A stretch of 64,000 nucleotides of DNA from Rheinheimera hassiensis. Its GTDB lineage: Bacteria; Pseudomonadota; Gammaproteobacteria; Enterobacterales; Alteromonadaceae. The notes beneath the pieces are model-generated. The model saw only the letters and a program-made list of their open reading frames with translations. It had not been told where the DNA came from and did no database searches. The DNA lies in contig NZ_JAKUJZ010000008.1 in the NCBI RefSeq assembly GCF_022436675.1, positions 1-64,000 of the forward strand, read 5' to 3'. Each line of letters starts with the position of its first letter. Position 1 is the stretch's first letter. This document shows positions 47,859 through 58,629 of the stretch, in pieces. The position numbers were made by a program, and so were the translations under genes.

Positions 47859-50033
47859 GTGACTGTAGTACGCGTGGCTCTGCCGGTGCCGCTAAGACAA
47901 CACTTTGACTACCTTATTGCCTCTGATCAACCCTGTCAGATTGGCTGTCGTGTACTTGTGCCTTTTGGAAACCGCCAGTTGGTAGGCATTATCTGGCAAC
48001 TTGCACCCGACGATGGCTTTGACGCTGGCAAACTAAAAACCGTACTGCAACTGCTCGACACCACGCCGGTGCTGCCACCGTTACTGTGCCAGTTGCTAAG
48101 CTTTGCGGCTGAATATTACCATTACCCGCTTGGTGAAGTGTTAATCAGCGCCCTGCCCGCTTTGCTGCGCGAAGGCCGTAACTTAACAGACTACCAACCT
48201 AAAGCCTATCGCCTTACCACTGCAGGCCAGCAGCTAAGTAGTACAGCATTAAAGCGCTCGGCCAAACAAAGTGCGCTGTGGCAGGCGCTGCAAAGCCATC
48301 AATTAACTGAGTCAGTGCTGTTGCAGCAACATAGCCGCGCCACCTTAAAGCAGTTACAGGATAAACAGCTGGCAGAGGAACTTATAGTGCCGCCGGTGCC
48401 TTTTACTGCACCGCTAAAACCCGCGACAGGCCTTAAACTTACCAGCGCCCAGGCATTGGCGGTTACAGCAGTTGACCAGGCCTGCGGCCGCTTTGAACGC
48501 TTATTGCTCGAAGGTGTTACCGGCTCGGGGAAAACTGAAGTGTACCTGCAAAGTATTGCCGGTTTGCTTAATCAGCAACAGCAGGTGCTGGTGATAGTGC
48601 CGGAAATTGGCTTAACGCCGCAGACACTGGCACGGTTTCAGGCGCGGTTTGATGTCCCGGTGCTATGCTGGCACTCTGCACTTAGCGATAGCGAGCGCTT
48701 ACATTGCTGGTTACAGGCCAACACCGGCGCCGCGGCCATAATTATCGGCACCCGTTCAGCATTGTTTTTACCCTTTTTCCGCCTGGGGCTGATTATTATT
48801 GATGAAGAGCATGATCAATCATTAAAACAGCAGGACGGCTTTCGCTATCACGCCCGCGATTTAGCCATTAAGCGCGCGGCGCTGCAGCACTGCCCTATTC
48901 TGCTGGGCTCTGCTACCCCCAGCCTGGAAAGTCTGCACAACGCACTGAATAAACGTTTTATTCACTTACCACTGCCGGACCGCGCAGCAGGCCAAGCCCT
49001 ACCGGTGTTTGAACTGGTCGATTTAAAACAGCAGGTATTGCAGTTTGGCCTGGCCAGCCAAACACTGGCACAGATAAAAAAACAATTAGATTTAGGCCTG
49101 CAGGTGATGTTGTTTTTAAACCGGCGCGGCTTTGCCCCGGCACTAAGCTGCCAGGAATGCGGCTGGCTAACCGAGTGCCATCGCTGCAGCGCTTTTACTA
49201 CCTACCATAAACAAAGCCGCCAGCTAGTGTGCCACCATTGTGGCGCCAGCAAAGCTGTGCCGCGCCAGTGCGGCAGTTGCGGCAGCACCCAGCTAAAACC
49301 GCTGGGCCAGGGCACAGAACAATTAGAAGAAAACCTGCAGCAGCTGTTTGCCGGTGTGGCCATTACCCGGCTTGACCGCGACAGCACACGCCGCAAAGGC
49401 GCGCTGCACCAGGCACTGGACGATATTCATCAAAGCGGTGCCAGGCTGATTGTCGGCACCCAGATGCTGGCCAAGGGACATCATTTTCCTAACGTCAGCC
49501 TGGTGGTGATTGTTGACGTTGACGGCGCGCTGTACAGCAGCGATTTTCGTGCCCCCGAACAACTGGCGCAGTTACTTACGCAAGTAGCTGGCCGCGCAGG
49601 CCGTGGCAGCAGTGGCGGTAAAGTGCTGCTGCAAACCCATTACCCGGAACATGTTTTACTGCAGGATATTATTAATAACGGTTATGCGTCTTTTGCCCGC
49701 AGTGCGCTGAAAGAGCGCGAGCAAACCCGTTTGCCGCCCTTTCAGCATCTGGCACTGTTTCGTGCCGAGGCGCATCAGTCTGATCTTTGCCAGCAGTGGC
49801 TGCAGCAACTGGCCGACTACAGCCGTCAGTTTAGCGGCTTACAACTACTGGGGCCTATACCAGCACCGCTGGAGCGCCGGGCCGGTAAATACCGCTGGCA
49901 ATTACAGTTGTACAGCACAGGCAGGCCACAGCTGCACAGTGCGCTGGATAATATGCTGCAACAGCTGCACAGCTGGCCATTAAGCCGCAAAGTAAAATGG
50001 CAACTGGACGTTGACCCCACCGATCTTACCTGA
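47859..50033 (+). CDS. priA: primosomal helicase PriA
   Basis: Replication-restart helicase, 724 residues, starting at a GTG with a CAGGA site. N-terminal fork-binding domain (about 1-190), then SF2 helicase with Walker A GVTGSGKTE (about 223) and DEEH box. Eight Cys in CxxC pairs (about 430-475, from CQECG to CGSCG) bind two zinc ions. C-terminal lobe follows. Length and motifs match E. coli PriA. Confidence 0.96.
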   Translation: MTVVRVALPVPLRQHFDYLIASDQPCQIGCRVLVPFGNRQLVGIIWQLAPDDGFDAGKLKTVLQLLDTTPVLPPLLCQLLSFAAEYYHYPLGEVLISALPALLREGRNLTDYQPKAYRLTTAGQQLSSTALKRSAKQSALWQALQSHQLTESVLLQQHSRATLKQLQDKQLAEELIVPPVPFTAPLKPATGLKLTSAQALAVTAVDQACGRFERLLLEGVTGSGKTEVYLQSIAGLLNQQQQVLVIVPEIGLTPQTLARFQARFDVPVLCWHSALSDSERLHCWLQANTGAAAIIIGTRSALFLPFFRLGLIIIDEEHDQSLKQQDGFRYHARDLAIKRAALQHCPILLGSATPSLESLHNALNKRFIHLPLPDRAAGQALPVFELVDLKQQVLQFGLASQTLAQIKKQLDLGLQVMLFLNRRGFAPALSCQECGWLTECHRCSAFTTYHKQSRQLVCHHCGASKAVPRQCGSCGSTQLKPLGQGTEQLEENLQQLFAGVAITRLDRDSTRRKGALHQALDDIHQSGARLIVGTQMLAKGHHFPNVSLVVIVDVDGALYSSDFRAPEQLAQLLTQVAGRAGRGSSGGKVLLQTHYPEHVLLQDIINNGYASFARSALKEREQTRLPPFQHLALFRAEAHQSDLCQQWLQQLADYSRQFSGLQLLGPIPAPLERRAGKYRWQLQLYSTGRPQLHSALDNMLQQLHSWPLSRKVKWQLDVDPTDLT

Positions 50034-50114
50034 AGCCGCACTGTTGTTTCTTTTTCTGCTTAACCTAGTAGAATAGCGCCAAGCCCCCGAAGTTTGAGCA
50101 AATTACCTGACCTT

Positions 50115-50675
50115 ATGCCACAAAAAGATTACGTCAAAGCCAGCCGGCCTAAAGCCAAAACCGCCAGCCGCCGTCCGGCCAGAGCTAACAGTAAAGCCGC
50201 CGCGCCAAAAAAACCCTGGTTGTTAATTCTGGTTACCCTCACACTGGTCAGTGGTTTTATTTATTTTCTCTGGTACTTAAATCAACAACCCGCTGCACCG
50301 GTAACGCCGGTGGCTAAAAAACAGCAAGCTGTAAAAAAAGATGAGTTGCCGGCCAAACCTACTGAAGAGCCATACCAGTACATTAAAGAACTGGAAAACA
50401 AAGAAGTGATTGTAGAGGTGCCGGTACAGCAGAAATCTAACGGCCCTTATCAGATGCAGTGCGGCTCGTTCCGCCAGGAGCAACAGGCTGAAGCGATGAA
50501 AGCACAGATCGCCTTTGTTGGTTTTGCCTCTACCGTGCGCCGAACTGAAGGCACTAATGGCGTTTGGTTTCGGGTGGTATTAGGCCCTTATGAATCTAAG
50601 CGCAAGGCCACTTCAGACATGAACCGCTTGCGCCAGCAAAATATCAATACCTGCCGCGTCTGGAACTGGACTTGA
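50115..50675 (+). CDS. ftsN: cell-division protein FtsN
   Basis: Septal activator, 186 residues from the ATG at 50115 ([10 protein letters not shown], matching the start of E. coli FtsN); a TTG seven codons upstream is disfavoured. A Lys/Arg-rich cytoplasmic tail precedes one membrane helix (about 34-53), a Pro/Lys/Glu-rich linker and a C-terminal SPOR domain (about 110-186). It is much shorter than E. coli FtsN because the linker is short. It lies between priA and hslV as usual. Confidence 0.9.
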   Translation: MPQKDYVKASRPKAKTASRRPARANSKAAAPKKPWLLILVTLTLVSGFIYFLWYLNQQPAAPVTPVAKKQQAVKKDELPAKPTEEPYQYIKELENKEVIVEVPVQQKSNGPYQMQCGSFRQEQQAEAMKAQIAFVGFASTVRRTEGTNGVWFRVVLGPYESKRKATSDMNRLRQQNINTCRVWNWT

Positions 50676-50733
50676 AAAGCGCCCGGCGCAACCACACTTA
50701 AGCCTTAAGTTAATCACGCCACAGGGCTTATTC

Positions 50734-51252
50734 ATGACCACTATTGTTTCTGTTCGCCGCGATGGCCACGTTGCCATCGGCGGTGACGGCCAGGTTTCGC
50801 TTGGCAACACCGTAATGAAGGGCAACGCCCGCAAAGTTCGCCGTTTGTACAACAACAAAGTTATTGCCGGTTTTGCCGGCGGCACAGCCGATGCCTTTAC
50901 CTTATTTGAACGCTTTGAAGCCAAACTTGAAGTGCATCAGGGCCATTTAATGCGCGCCGCGGTTGAACTGGCCAAAGACTGGCGCACTGATCGCATGCTG
51001 CGCAAGCTTGAAGCACTGCTTGCTGTAGCCGATGCCAATACCTCACTGATTATTACCGGTAACGGTGACGTAGTGCAGCCCGAGCATGACCTTATCGCCA
51101 TTGGCAGCGGCGGCCCGTATGCGCAAGCGGCAGCTACTGCGCTGCTACAAAATACCCAGTTAAGTGCGCGCGATATTGTTGAGAAAAGTCTGACTATTGC
51201 CGGTGATATCTGTGTTTACACCAATCACCACCAGACCATTGAAGAATTATAA
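50734..51252 (+). CDS. hslV: ATP-dependent protease subunit HslV
   Basis: Proteasome-like peptidase of the HslUV complex, 172 residues. After Met removal the nucleophile is Thr2 (MTTIVSVRR). Other marks are [21 protein letters not shown] and the [15 protein letters not shown] loop. It is 11 bases before hslU in the same operon. Confidence 0.97.
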   Translation: MTTIVSVRRDGHVAIGGDGQVSLGNTVMKGNARKVRRLYNNKVIAGFAGGTADAFTLFERFEAKLEVHQGHLMRAAVELAKDWRTDRMLRKLEALLAVADANTSLIITGNGDVVQPEHDLIAIGSGGPYAQAAATALLQNTQLSARDIVEKSLTIAGDICVYTNHHQTIEEL

Positions 51253-51263
51253 GCAGGTATTTT

Positions 51264-52598
51264 ATGTCTGATATGACCCCAAGAGAAATTGTGCACGAAC
51301 TGGACCGCCACATTATCGGCCAGAATAAAGCCAAACGCGCAGTAGCTATAGCCCTGCGTAACCGCTGGCGCCGTATGCAGCTGGAACCGGCACTGCGCCA
51401 GGAAGTTACGCCGAAAAACATTCTGATGATAGGCCCCACTGGTGTAGGTAAAACTGAAATTGCCCGCCGTCTGGCCAAACTGGCCAATGCCCCCTTTATT
51501 AAAGTAGAAGCCACCAAATTTACTGAAGTAGGCTATGTTGGCAAAGAGGTAGAAAGCATTATCCGCGATCTGGCCGACAGTGCGGTAAAAATGTTCCGCG
51601 AGCAGGCGATTGAGAAAAACCGCTTTCGTGCTGAAGAAGCCGCTGAAGAGCGTATTTTAGATGTACTGCTGCCACCGGCCCGCGACAGCTGGAGCGATGC
51701 CGATAACAAACCTGCAGCAGACAGCAATACCCGCCAGGTATTTCGCAAAAAACTGCGCGAAGGCCAGTTAGACGATAAAGAAATTGAACTGGAACTATCG
51801 CAAGGCCCTATCGGTGTTGAAATTATGGCACCGCCAGGTATGGAAGAAATGACTTCGCAACTGCAAAGCATGTTTCAAAGCCTGGGCAGTGAGAAAAAGA
51901 AAAAGCGTAAACTGAAAATCAAAGATGCTTTTAAACAACTGATCGAAGAAGAAGCCGCCAAACTGGTGAACCCGGAAGAGCTAAAGGCACAGGCGCTGGA
52001 AGCTGTAGAGCAAAACGGCATAGTATTTCTTGATGAAATTGACAAGATATGTAAGCGCGGTGAAACCAGCGGGCCAGACGTTTCGCGCGAAGGCGTACAA
52101 CGCGATTTACTGCCGCTTATTGAAGGCTGTACCGTCAATACCAAACACGGCATGGTAAAAACCGACCATATTCTGTTTATTGCCTCAGGCGCATTTCAGA
52201 TGAGCAAACCATCAGATTTAGTGCCGGAATTACAAGGCCGCCTGCCGATCCGGGTAGAACTGGAAGCCTTAAGTGCTGCTGATTTTGAGCGCATACTAAC
52301 AGAGCCTAAAGCCTCACTGACCGAGCAGTCTATTGCGATGCTGGCCACCGAAGGCGTTAAGCTGAGTTTTGATGCTGAAGGTATTAAAAGCCTGGCTGCA
52401 GCGGCATGGCAGGTAAACGAAACCACTGAAAACATCGGTGCCCGCCGCCTGTACACCGTAATGGAGCGGCTGCTGGAAGAGATCTCCTATGACGCTGCCG
52501 ACCACGCCGGTGAACATATTGAGGTTGACGCCGCTTATGTTGAAAAGCATCTGGGCGCCCTGGTAAAAGACGACGACTTAAGCCGGTTTATTCTGTAA
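51264..52598 (+). CDS. hslU: ATP-dependent protease ATPase subunit HslU
   Basis: AAA+ unfoldase of HslUV, 444 residues. Walker [10 protein letters not shown] (about 56-64), the pore-loop region [10 protein letters not shown], an I-domain (about 110-235) rich in Glu/Lys and Walker B FLDEIDKI (about 253-260) are seen. The C-terminal sensor [11 protein letters not shown] and tail ending SRFIL, which inserts into HslV, are present. Confidence 0.97.
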   Translation: MSDMTPREIVHELDRHIIGQNKAKRAVAIALRNRWRRMQLEPALRQEVTPKNILMIGPTGVGKTEIARRLAKLANAPFIKVEATKFTEVGYVGKEVESIIRDLADSAVKMFREQAIEKNRFRAEEAAEERILDVLLPPARDSWSDADNKPAADSNTRQVFRKKLREGQLDDKEIELELSQGPIGVEIMAPPGMEEMTSQLQSMFQSLGSEKKKKRKLKIKDAFKQLIEEEAAKLVNPEELKAQALEAVEQNGIVFLDEIDKICKRGETSGPDVSREGVQRDLLPLIEGCTVNTKHGMVKTDHILFIASGAFQMSKPSDLVPELQGRLPIRVELEALSAADFERILTEPKASLTEQSIAMLATEGVKLSFDAEGIKSLAAAAWQVNETTENIGARRLYTVMERLLEEISYDAADHAGEHIEVDAAYVEKHLGALVKDDDLSRFIL

Positions 52599-52600
52599 CG

Positions 52601-53005
52601 ATGGCCAACACAGAGCACAGCGCACAAACTACTCAGCTGCAGGTTAGCCGCCTGCACTACCACCGCCAAAGCCGGACACTGAACATCACGTTCAGCGATA
52701 GCACTGTGGCGGGTTTTAGTGCAGAGTTTTTGCGCGTGTTCTCGCCATCGGCTGAAGTACGTGGCCACGGCAAGCCCAAGCTGGTAAGTAATAAAAAATT
52801 GGTTAACATCAGCAAGCTGCAGCCGGTTGGCCATTATGCGGTAAAGCTGGTGTTTGACGATGGCCACGACAGCGGCATCTACAGCTGGCAATATCTTAAA
52901 CAGCTCGGTGAGCAGCAAACCGAGCTATGGCAACAGTATCTGGCACAACTGGATCAGGCCAACGCCAACCGCGACGGTTTAATTGCCGTTAATGTGCGTT
53001 ATTAG
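52601..53005 (+). CDS. DUF971 family protein
   Basis: 134-residue protein with a single DUF971 domain, the fold also found at the N-terminus of gamma-butyrobetaine hydroxylase. Typical segments are LHYHRQSRTLNITFSD, LRVFSPSAEVRGHG, VGHYAVKLVFDDGHDSGIYSW and YLKQLG. It starts two bases after hslU and is probably co-transcribed. Function is unknown; proposed roles in iron-sulphur metabolism of relatives are not tested by this sequence. Confidence 0.88.
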   Translation: MANTEHSAQTTQLQVSRLHYHRQSRTLNITFSDSTVAGFSAEFLRVFSPSAEVRGHGKPKLVSNKKLVNISKLQPVGHYAVKLVFDDGHDSGIYSWQYLKQLGEQQTELWQQYLAQLDQANANRDGLIAVNVRY

Positions 53006-53131
53006 CCAGATTAGCATTCCCACTTACCGCTATCAGAAACAAAAGCAAATGCGACATAAGGCTGCTAAACAGCAAGTTGGCTGCGAACACGGCCAGTAGA
53101 GCTAAGTTTACTTATATACTCCTACAAGCTG

Positions 53132-53473
53132 TTAAGCTGATACTTCAATGCTCTCTTTCTGCTCTGCCCAGTTTAACAGCGCGTCCAAAGCAGGGCATAA
53201 TGCCTGCCCCCAGGCAGTCAACCGGTACTCAACCTTAGGTGGCACCTGCGGGTATACCTTGCGCTGCACAATGCCATCGGCTTCAAGCTTTCTCAGCTGC
53301 TGAGCCAGCATCTTTTGCGAAATATCAGGAATAAGTTTCTCAAAATCAGAATAACGCTGCACTTTTCCGTCGAACAAATGAAACAGGATCACCAGCTTCC
53401 AGCGCCCTTCCAGAAATTTAATTGCTTCAAGCGTTTCAGCCGCAGCGCTAGCAGGCGTATAAATCTTTCTCAT
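53132..53473 (-). CDS. HxlR-family transcriptional regulator
   Basis: Winged-helix regulator of 113 residues. The HxlR pattern is clear: FLEGRWKLVILFHLFDG, then RYSDFEKLIPDISQKMLAQQL (recognition helix), LEADGIVQRKVYPQVPPKVEY and YRLTAWGQALCPALDAL. The N-terminal Cys sometimes used for redox sensing is absent. It is divergent from the small NTF2-like gene with a 93-bp gap, so it probably controls that gene. Confidence 0.9.
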   Translation of the reverse strand: MRKIYTPASAAAETLEAIKFLEGRWKLVILFHLFDGKVQRYSDFEKLIPDISQKMLAQQLRKLEADGIVQRKVYPQVPPKVEYRLTAWGQALCPALDALLNWAEQKESIEVSA

Positions 53474-53566
53474 AGGTATGTCACTTACTTTTTCGTGCGT
53501 TCTTGATTATTGGTAAGCCTAAGCAGAAACTTCCTGCTCAGCAACAGTGCAGCAGGAGAAATTTAA

Positions 53567-53893
53567 ATGAATATTCAGGTAGCTAAATCCATCAATAATT
53601 ATTTTGCCATCGGCAACGGCACAGGCTCGGTCCGGGTACAGGATTGTTTCACGCCCGAGGCCGTTGTACTTGATGAAGGTGGCACTTATCAGGGCCAGGC
53701 GGCTATTGATTCCTGGCTGCAGCAAACCCGGCAAAAGTATCAGTTCAGCGCCAAGCCCATCAGCGTTACATCGAAGGAACAGCAAGAAATCGTGGTTGCA
53801 GAAGTCAGTGGCAATTTCCCTGGCAGCCCAATACAGCTGAGCTATGTCTTTGTCCTTAACGGCGACAAGATCCAATCGCTGGAGATTTCCTGA
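53567..53893 (+). CDS. NTF2/SnoaL-like protein
   Basis: 108-residue single-domain protein with the alpha+beta cone fold pattern of SnoaL-like proteins: helix AKSINNYFAIGNGT, FTPEAVVLDEGGTYQGQAAIDSWL, then strands ending VFVLNGDKIQSLEI. Members act as small-molecule isomerases, hydrolases or binding proteins; no catalytic pair can be assigned. A GGAG site precedes the ATG. Its only clear partner is the divergent HxlR regulator. Confidence 0.82.
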   Translation: MNIQVAKSINNYFAIGNGTGSVRVQDCFTPEAVVLDEGGTYQGQAAIDSWLQQTRQKYQFSAKPISVTSKEQQEIVVAEVSGNFPGSPIQLSYVFVLNGDKIQSLEIS

Positions 53894-53982
53894 TGGTTAC
53901 GAATTCTCAGCGGAAAATAGCAACCGCCAGCGAATTGTTTTCCGGTGCAGAACAGCATTCATGCTGTTACAACTAACATTAT

Positions 53983-54006
53983 AAAAAACCCGTCTGATAA
54001 GACGGG
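53983..54006 (-). terminator. terminator of chemoreceptor gene
   Basis: CCCGTCT / AGACGGG with a GATA loop, followed on the minus strand by six T. It lies 35 bases past the chemoreceptor stop codon. Confidence 0.88.
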
Positions 54007-54040
54007 CTTGGGTTTACGTATTGTTTATATTGCTGCAGGC

Positions 54041-55900
54041 TCAGGCGTGGAACCGGTCTACCGTTTGATGCAACCGTGCTGCCTGCTGGGCGACTTCTTC
54101 GCTGATCGACGCATTTTGTCTGGCGTGAGCGTAGGTTTCATCTGAAAGGTCCCGAATTTTAACCACGTTCTTATTTACCTCTGCTGCCACATGGCTTTGC
54201 TGCTCAATTGCTGCGGCTATTTGCGTGGTCATATCCATAATATTGCTAACGTCTGCAGTGATTTCACCCAGCAAACGCATGGCCACATTGGCCTGGCTGG
54301 CGCTTTCGCTGCCCTGTTCGCGGCAACTTAGCATTACTTTGACAATTTCATTAGTACGCCCCTGCAGGCCGCCTACTATGGCTTCAATCTGCCGGGTTGA
54401 TTCCTGCGTGCGCATAGCGAGGTTACGTACTTCGTCTGCCACTACGGCAAAACCACGGCCCTGTTCGCCTGCTCTGGCTGCCTCAATGGCAGCATTAAGT
54501 GCCAGTAAGTTTGTTTGTTCGGCAATGCCGCGAATAACGTCCAGCACTGAGCCTATGGTTTTGCTGTCCTGCTCAAGCTCTGATACTACCCCGGCGGCAT
54601 TTTGCAGCCGGTCAGACAACAGCTGAATACGTTGCACGGTTTGCTGCACTTCCATTCTGCCGGTCTGGGCATTCTGGTTAGTGGCTTCTGCCCTGGCGGC
54701 GGTGTTTTCCGTATTACTGGCGATTTCGTTTATGGTAGCGCCCATTTCCGTTACCGCCGTGGCAACCATGTCGGTTTCACTTTGCTGTTGTTGCATGCCG
54801 CGACTGGTATCGGCGGTAGACTGCGCCAGTTCATTGGTGGCCTGATCGAGCATTTCCAGCGCCTGATTAACCGTTTTAATTAAATCCTGAAAATCACCCA
54901 GCATGGCATTGAAGTCTGTGGCTAAGGTGCTCATTTCATCTTTACCGGCAACATCAACCCGCATACGAAAATCGTTACTGCTGCGAATAAGGCCAATGGT
55001 TTTACATACATCCAGCACCGGGCGCAATATGCTGCGGCTGGTCATCGCTACCAGCAGCAACACTACCGCCAGCACCAAAACAAAAATACCTACCGCCAAC
55101 CGTTGCACTGAGGTAACCGCAGTGGCTATAGCTTCACTGGTTTGCGCAGACAACTCGCTAAGGCTGGCTTCAGTATTTTGAATAGCGCTGCGCATTTGTC
55201 CGGTTAACCCTTGAGTTTCGTCCAGGCCACTTTGCTGAATTGAGCTGACCAGCTCGGTAAAGGTTTGCTGATAACTGTCCAACAAGCTCTTGTTGCTTGT
55301 GTCATCGGCTACTAATTGCTGTAGCTGCAACACTACCTGATTAAACTGCTGCTGATAGGCTAAATCCCGGCGCAGCAGAAAATCTTTTTCGGCGCGGCGT
55401 AATTGCAGCAAAAGTATACTGAGGTTGTCACGTCCCAGTTGTTCATAGCGGCTTTCAAGCTGCTGCCCCGCTTGGCGCAGCTCTCCCATCATACCGGTGT
55501 CAGGGGTGAGGCCAACAACCTGCTGCTGCGCCACTAACTGATTAAATGCCTGCTGGTACTGTGCTGTTAAACCAAGAAACTGCTGCAATGGTTTTTCATC
55601 AATATTGTGCTGCACCAGCAACTGCTGCAGCTCTGTTGCGCGTTGCTGCATCTGGCTGTAGTGATCATTCAGCCGCTGCTGATACTTAAGATCGGTGCGC
55701 ATAGCAAAGTCTTTTTCATGGCGGCGAAACATCAGTACGTCAGTACTTATTTGTTCTACCAATTGCTGTGTTCTGGCCAGAGACGTTAACTGCGCACTTT
55801 GATAAAACAGGATCAGCAACATTACTGCCATTGCCACTACCAAGGCCCCGCCGTTAATAAATAACCGCTGTTTTATCGATAACTGTCGTAACTGATTCAT
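54041..55900 (-). CDS. methyl-accepting chemotaxis protein with HBM-type sensor
   Basis: Transmembrane chemoreceptor of 619 residues; ATG at 55900 with an AGG site is preferred over a longer frame from 55924. TM1 (about 12-34) and TM2 (about 270-292) flank a long all-helical periplasmic domain carrying two RRxEKDF-type motifs (FRRHEKDFAMR and LRRAEKDFLLR), the mark of the helical bimodular (HBM) sensor that binds organic acids in McpS. HAMP and signalling domain follow; the hairpin tip is EQTNLLALNAAIEAARAGEQ. No C-terminal CheR pentapeptide is seen. Confidence 0.9.
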   Translation of the reverse strand: MNQLRQLSIKQRLFINGGALVVAMAVMLLILFYQSAQLTSLARTQQLVEQISTDVLMFRRHEKDFAMRTDLKYQQRLNDHYSQMQQRATELQQLLVQHNIDEKPLQQFLGLTAQYQQAFNQLVAQQQVVGLTPDTGMMGELRQAGQQLESRYEQLGRDNLSILLLQLRRAEKDFLLRRDLAYQQQFNQVVLQLQQLVADDTSNKSLLDSYQQTFTELVSSIQQSGLDETQGLTGQMRSAIQNTEASLSELSAQTSEAIATAVTSVQRLAVGIFVLVLAVVLLLVAMTSRSILRPVLDVCKTIGLIRSSNDFRMRVDVAGKDEMSTLATDFNAMLGDFQDLIKTVNQALEMLDQATNELAQSTADTSRGMQQQQSETDMVATAVTEMGATINEIASNTENTAARAEATNQNAQTGRMEVQQTVQRIQLLSDRLQNAAGVVSELEQDSKTIGSVLDVIRGIAEQTNLLALNAAIEAARAGEQGRGFAVVADEVRNLAMRTQESTRQIEAIVGGLQGRTNEIVKVMLSCREQGSESASQANVAMRLLGEITADVSNIMDMTTQIAAAIEQQSHVAAEVNKNVVKIRDLSDETYAHARQNASISEEVAQQAARLHQTVDRFHA

Positions 55901-55979
55901 ACTGCCTGCCTGAGTTATTAACAACTCAGTTGAGCATAGCGCAGCCAGATAAAAGTGCGGGCTATTTTTCGGCTAAACA

Positions 55980-56504
55980 CTAGTTGTATATAACATAGGC
56001 ACTTAAACTGCATAAAGTGCCAAGAGTAGCACCGGCGATAACATCAAGCGGAAAATGTACGCCCAGCATAATGCGTGACAAGCCCACACTGCAGGCCCAG
56101 ATCAGTGCTAAAACTGCCAGCGCCGGAAAATAAATGGCCAGTGTAGTTGCGACCACAAAGGCACCGGCCGTGTGGCCGGACGGCAGGCTAAAGCGGTCAG
56201 AAGGGGTAATATGGGCATAACCAAACACCGTTAAGATATCTGCCGGCCGCGCCCGTTTAATGCAATTTTTCAGCACCAGATACAACGGTAATTCCAGCGC
56301 AAAAGCCAGCAACAGTATCGTAGTTAACTCTGTAGCATCGGTATGGTTAAACAGATATAAAATGCCGCAAAGCAGCAGGTATAACGGGCCGTCGGCCGTT
56401 TTAGACAAAAAGTAGCTGGCGACAAATGCCTGCCGGGACGAGCTTCGGCTGAACAAGCTGCAAAATGAGTGGTGATCCCATTGCTCCAGACGTTTAAGTA
56501 ACAT
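55980..56504 (-). CDS. PAP2-family membrane phosphatase
   Basis: Integral membrane phosphatase of 174 residues with about five hydrophobic segments. The three PAP2 motifs are intact: KRARPAD (motif 1, preceded by KNCI), PSGHTAG (motif 2) and SRIMLGVHFPLDV (motif 3). It may recycle undecaprenyl pyrophosphate or dephosphorylate lipids; the substrate cannot be read. It stands alone between the chemoreceptor and a GGDEF-EAL gene on the same strand. Confidence 0.88.
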   Translation of the reverse strand: MLLKRLEQWDHHSFCSLFSRSSSRQAFVASYFLSKTADGPLYLLLCGILYLFNHTDATELTTILLLAFALELPLYLVLKNCIKRARPADILTVFGYAHITPSDRFSLPSGHTAGAFVVATTLAIYFPALAVLALIWACSVGLSRIMLGVHFPLDVIAGATLGTLCSLSAYVIYN

Positions 56505-56559
56505 AACTGCGCCCTGTCATTTATCCTGACTAAACGCAGCCTAACGGCTTTTTATGACG

Positions 56560-58629
56560 TTATAATGACATTTTACTGCGATAAAACGCGATGGCATCGG
56601 CTTCTGTCAGCGGTTTGGCCAGGTAATAGCCCTGCACCGCATCACAAGACATATTTTGCAGCAGTTGCAATTGCACGGCCGTTTCAACGCCTTCAGCCAG
56701 AATACGTTTGCCCAAACCATGTGCCAGCTTAATCATGGTTTTAACAATCATCATATCGGAATCGTTACCGGCCATATCCATCACAAAACTGCGGTCTATC
56801 TTAATTTTGTCTATTGGCATACGCCGTAAATAGGCCAGTGAAGAATAACCGGTACCAAAATCGTCAATAGATACGCGGATACCTAACTGTTGCAGTTCCA
56901 TCACGTAATTTGAGCCTTTTTCCATATCATGCATGGCGGTGTTTTCGGTGATCTCAAGCTCCAGCAGATCCGGTGATACTTTGTACTGTAATAATAACCG
57001 CTGGATTTCACGTTTCAGGCCGTCAAGCTGAAAATTTACCGGCGACATATTTACCGCCAACGGAATATGTAAGTGCTGCTGTTTCCACTGGCTGATTGTG
57101 AGCACCGCCTTGCGCAGCACCCACAAATCCAGTTGCCGGTTTAGCCCCAACTGCTCCACAAAGGGTAAAAACTGCCCCGGCATCAAAAAGCCTTTTTGTG
57201 GATGCTGCCAGCGTAACAGCACTTCAAAGGCCTCTATTCTGTTGCTCCGTGCACAGCACTGTGGCTGGAAGTAAAACACAAACTGGTTATGTTCCATCGC
57301 TGCCAGCAATTCTGTTTCCCAGCTGATCAGGCGGCTGGTTTCATCTTCCATACCGGGCTGATACTCCAGCCAGCGGCTTTGCATACGTTTGGCCTGATGA
57401 AAAGCGATATTGGCTTTTTGTACCAGTTGCTCGGCGTTGGTGGCATGCTGAGGAAACCTTGCCAAGCCAATGCTGCAGCTTAATTTCAGCGAACCACAAT
57501 CGAGCACAAAGCTTTTTTCTACCAACTGCTGTAAATGCCGGATAGTAAACTGCAACTGGGTATCATTGTGTATATCGGTGATAACCAGAGTAAAAATATC
57601 ACCACCGGTGCGGGCAATTAATGCCGGTTTTAACACACTTTGTTCAAAACGCCGGATCAGCTGGCGTAAAATCTCATCACCCTGTTTCAGGCCAACCGAC
57701 TCATTGACGGTTTTAAATTTATCTAAACCCAGCATCAGCAAATGTAACGGTGCTGCCTTTTCCTGCCGCAACTGGTCGTTTAGTACAGATAACAGCGCAT
57801 CGCGGTTTAACGCACCGGTCAGTTGATCGTAGCGGTTAAGGTAGTGGGCTTTTTCGGTCAGCTGTGCGTTGGTATTGCGTTCATGCTCTTGCAGCCACAT
57901 AATCAGGCTTAGCCCGAGGCAACAAAGCAAAAACAATTCGGCACTTTTATACAACAGGATCCAGTAGCTCCACTCCTCCTGGCGTTCTGCCAGCATCAGC
58001 CAGATACCGTTGCCAACATACAATAAGCCCCAGAGTATCAGTGTAAGCACGGCCAGCCGCTGCCCCAATGTGGGTGACATTCTCTGCCATAACCCTACAG
58101 CAGCTGTCAGCAACACAATACCCATCAATAACAGCCTGATATACAACTGAAAATATAACTGCCAACCGGCGAAGGCGTCGGTTACTGCAAATGGCACTAC
58201 GCTTAGCAGCGCAATAACAGCCAGCAATAGCAGAGTAGGCAGCAATTTTACTCTTAACAACAAATGCTGCCTGTCATGCCTTGTCATTACCATGCCGCGT
58301 AGCAGTAGCATGGCAAAAGCATAGCTGCTGAAGATCAGTAAAAACTGAAATACAGAGGGGATTATCGCGGTTTCAGCCCCCAGCCCCACAGCGCCCTGGA
58401 CCAAAATTGCCGACTGATATACGGCAAAGCAAAGCAAAGCGGCAAACCAGCACTTGATGTATTCCTGCCGGTATATCCGGCTGAAATGCCATAGCAAATA
58501 ACACAATAATAATGCTATGCCCAGCTGGGTAAAGTACAAAACAAACCTGGCAAATAATTCGGAGGTCACTACGGGCAGCCGGTAAATTTGGTTACCATCA
58601 CCATAGCAAACAACCTGCCAAAACGACAA
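56560..58629 (-). CDS. seven-TM GGDEF-EAL protein
   Basis: c-di-GMP protein of up to 689 residues. Seven hydrophobic segments fill residues 20-250, then GGDEF and EAL domains. The GGDEF site reads GGDIF, losing the catalytic Glu, so cyclase activity is doubtful. The EAL domain keeps key residues ([39 protein letters not shown]), so phosphodiesterase activity is likely. The start is uncertain: the longest frame begins at a TTG without a good ribosome site, and a GTG at 58569 overlaps the stop of a short upstream frame. Confidence 0.85.
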   Translation of the reverse strand: MSFWQVVCYGDGNQIYRLPVVTSELFARFVLYFTQLGIALLLCYLLWHFSRIYRQEYIKCWFAALLCFAVYQSAILVQGAVGLGAETAIIPSVFQFLLIFSSYAFAMLLLRGMVMTRHDRQHLLLRVKLLPTLLLLAVIALLSVVPFAVTDAFAGWQLYFQLYIRLLLMGIVLLTAAVGLWQRMSPTLGQRLAVLTLILWGLLYVGNGIWLMLAERQEEWSYWILLYKSAELFLLCCLGLSLIMWLQEHERNTNAQLTEKAHYLNRYDQLTGALNRDALLSVLNDQLRQEKAAPLHLLMLGLDKFKTVNESVGLKQGDEILRQLIRRFEQSVLKPALIARTGGDIFTLVITDIHNDTQLQFTIRHLQQLVEKSFVLDCGSLKLSCSIGLARFPQHATNAEQLVQKANIAFHQAKRMQSRWLEYQPGMEDETSRLISWETELLAAMEHNQFVFYFQPQCCARSNRIEAFEVLLRWQHPQKGFLMPGQFLPFVEQLGLNRQLDLWVLRKAVLTISQWKQQHLHIPLAVNMSPVNFQLDGLKREIQRLLLQYKVSPDLLELEITENTAMHDMEKGSNYVMELQQLGIRVSIDDFGTGYSSLAYLRRMPIDKIKIDRSFVMDMAGNDSDMMIVKTMIKLAHGLGKRILAEGVETAVQLQLLQNMSCDAVQGYYLAKPLTEADAIAFYRSKMSL

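Noticed and set aside
53951-53968. Hairpin AACAGCAT / ATGCTGTT after the NTF2-like gene
   Set aside because: Good symmetry but no T tract; it may add to termination, but the strong terminator at 53983 serves the opposite strand.
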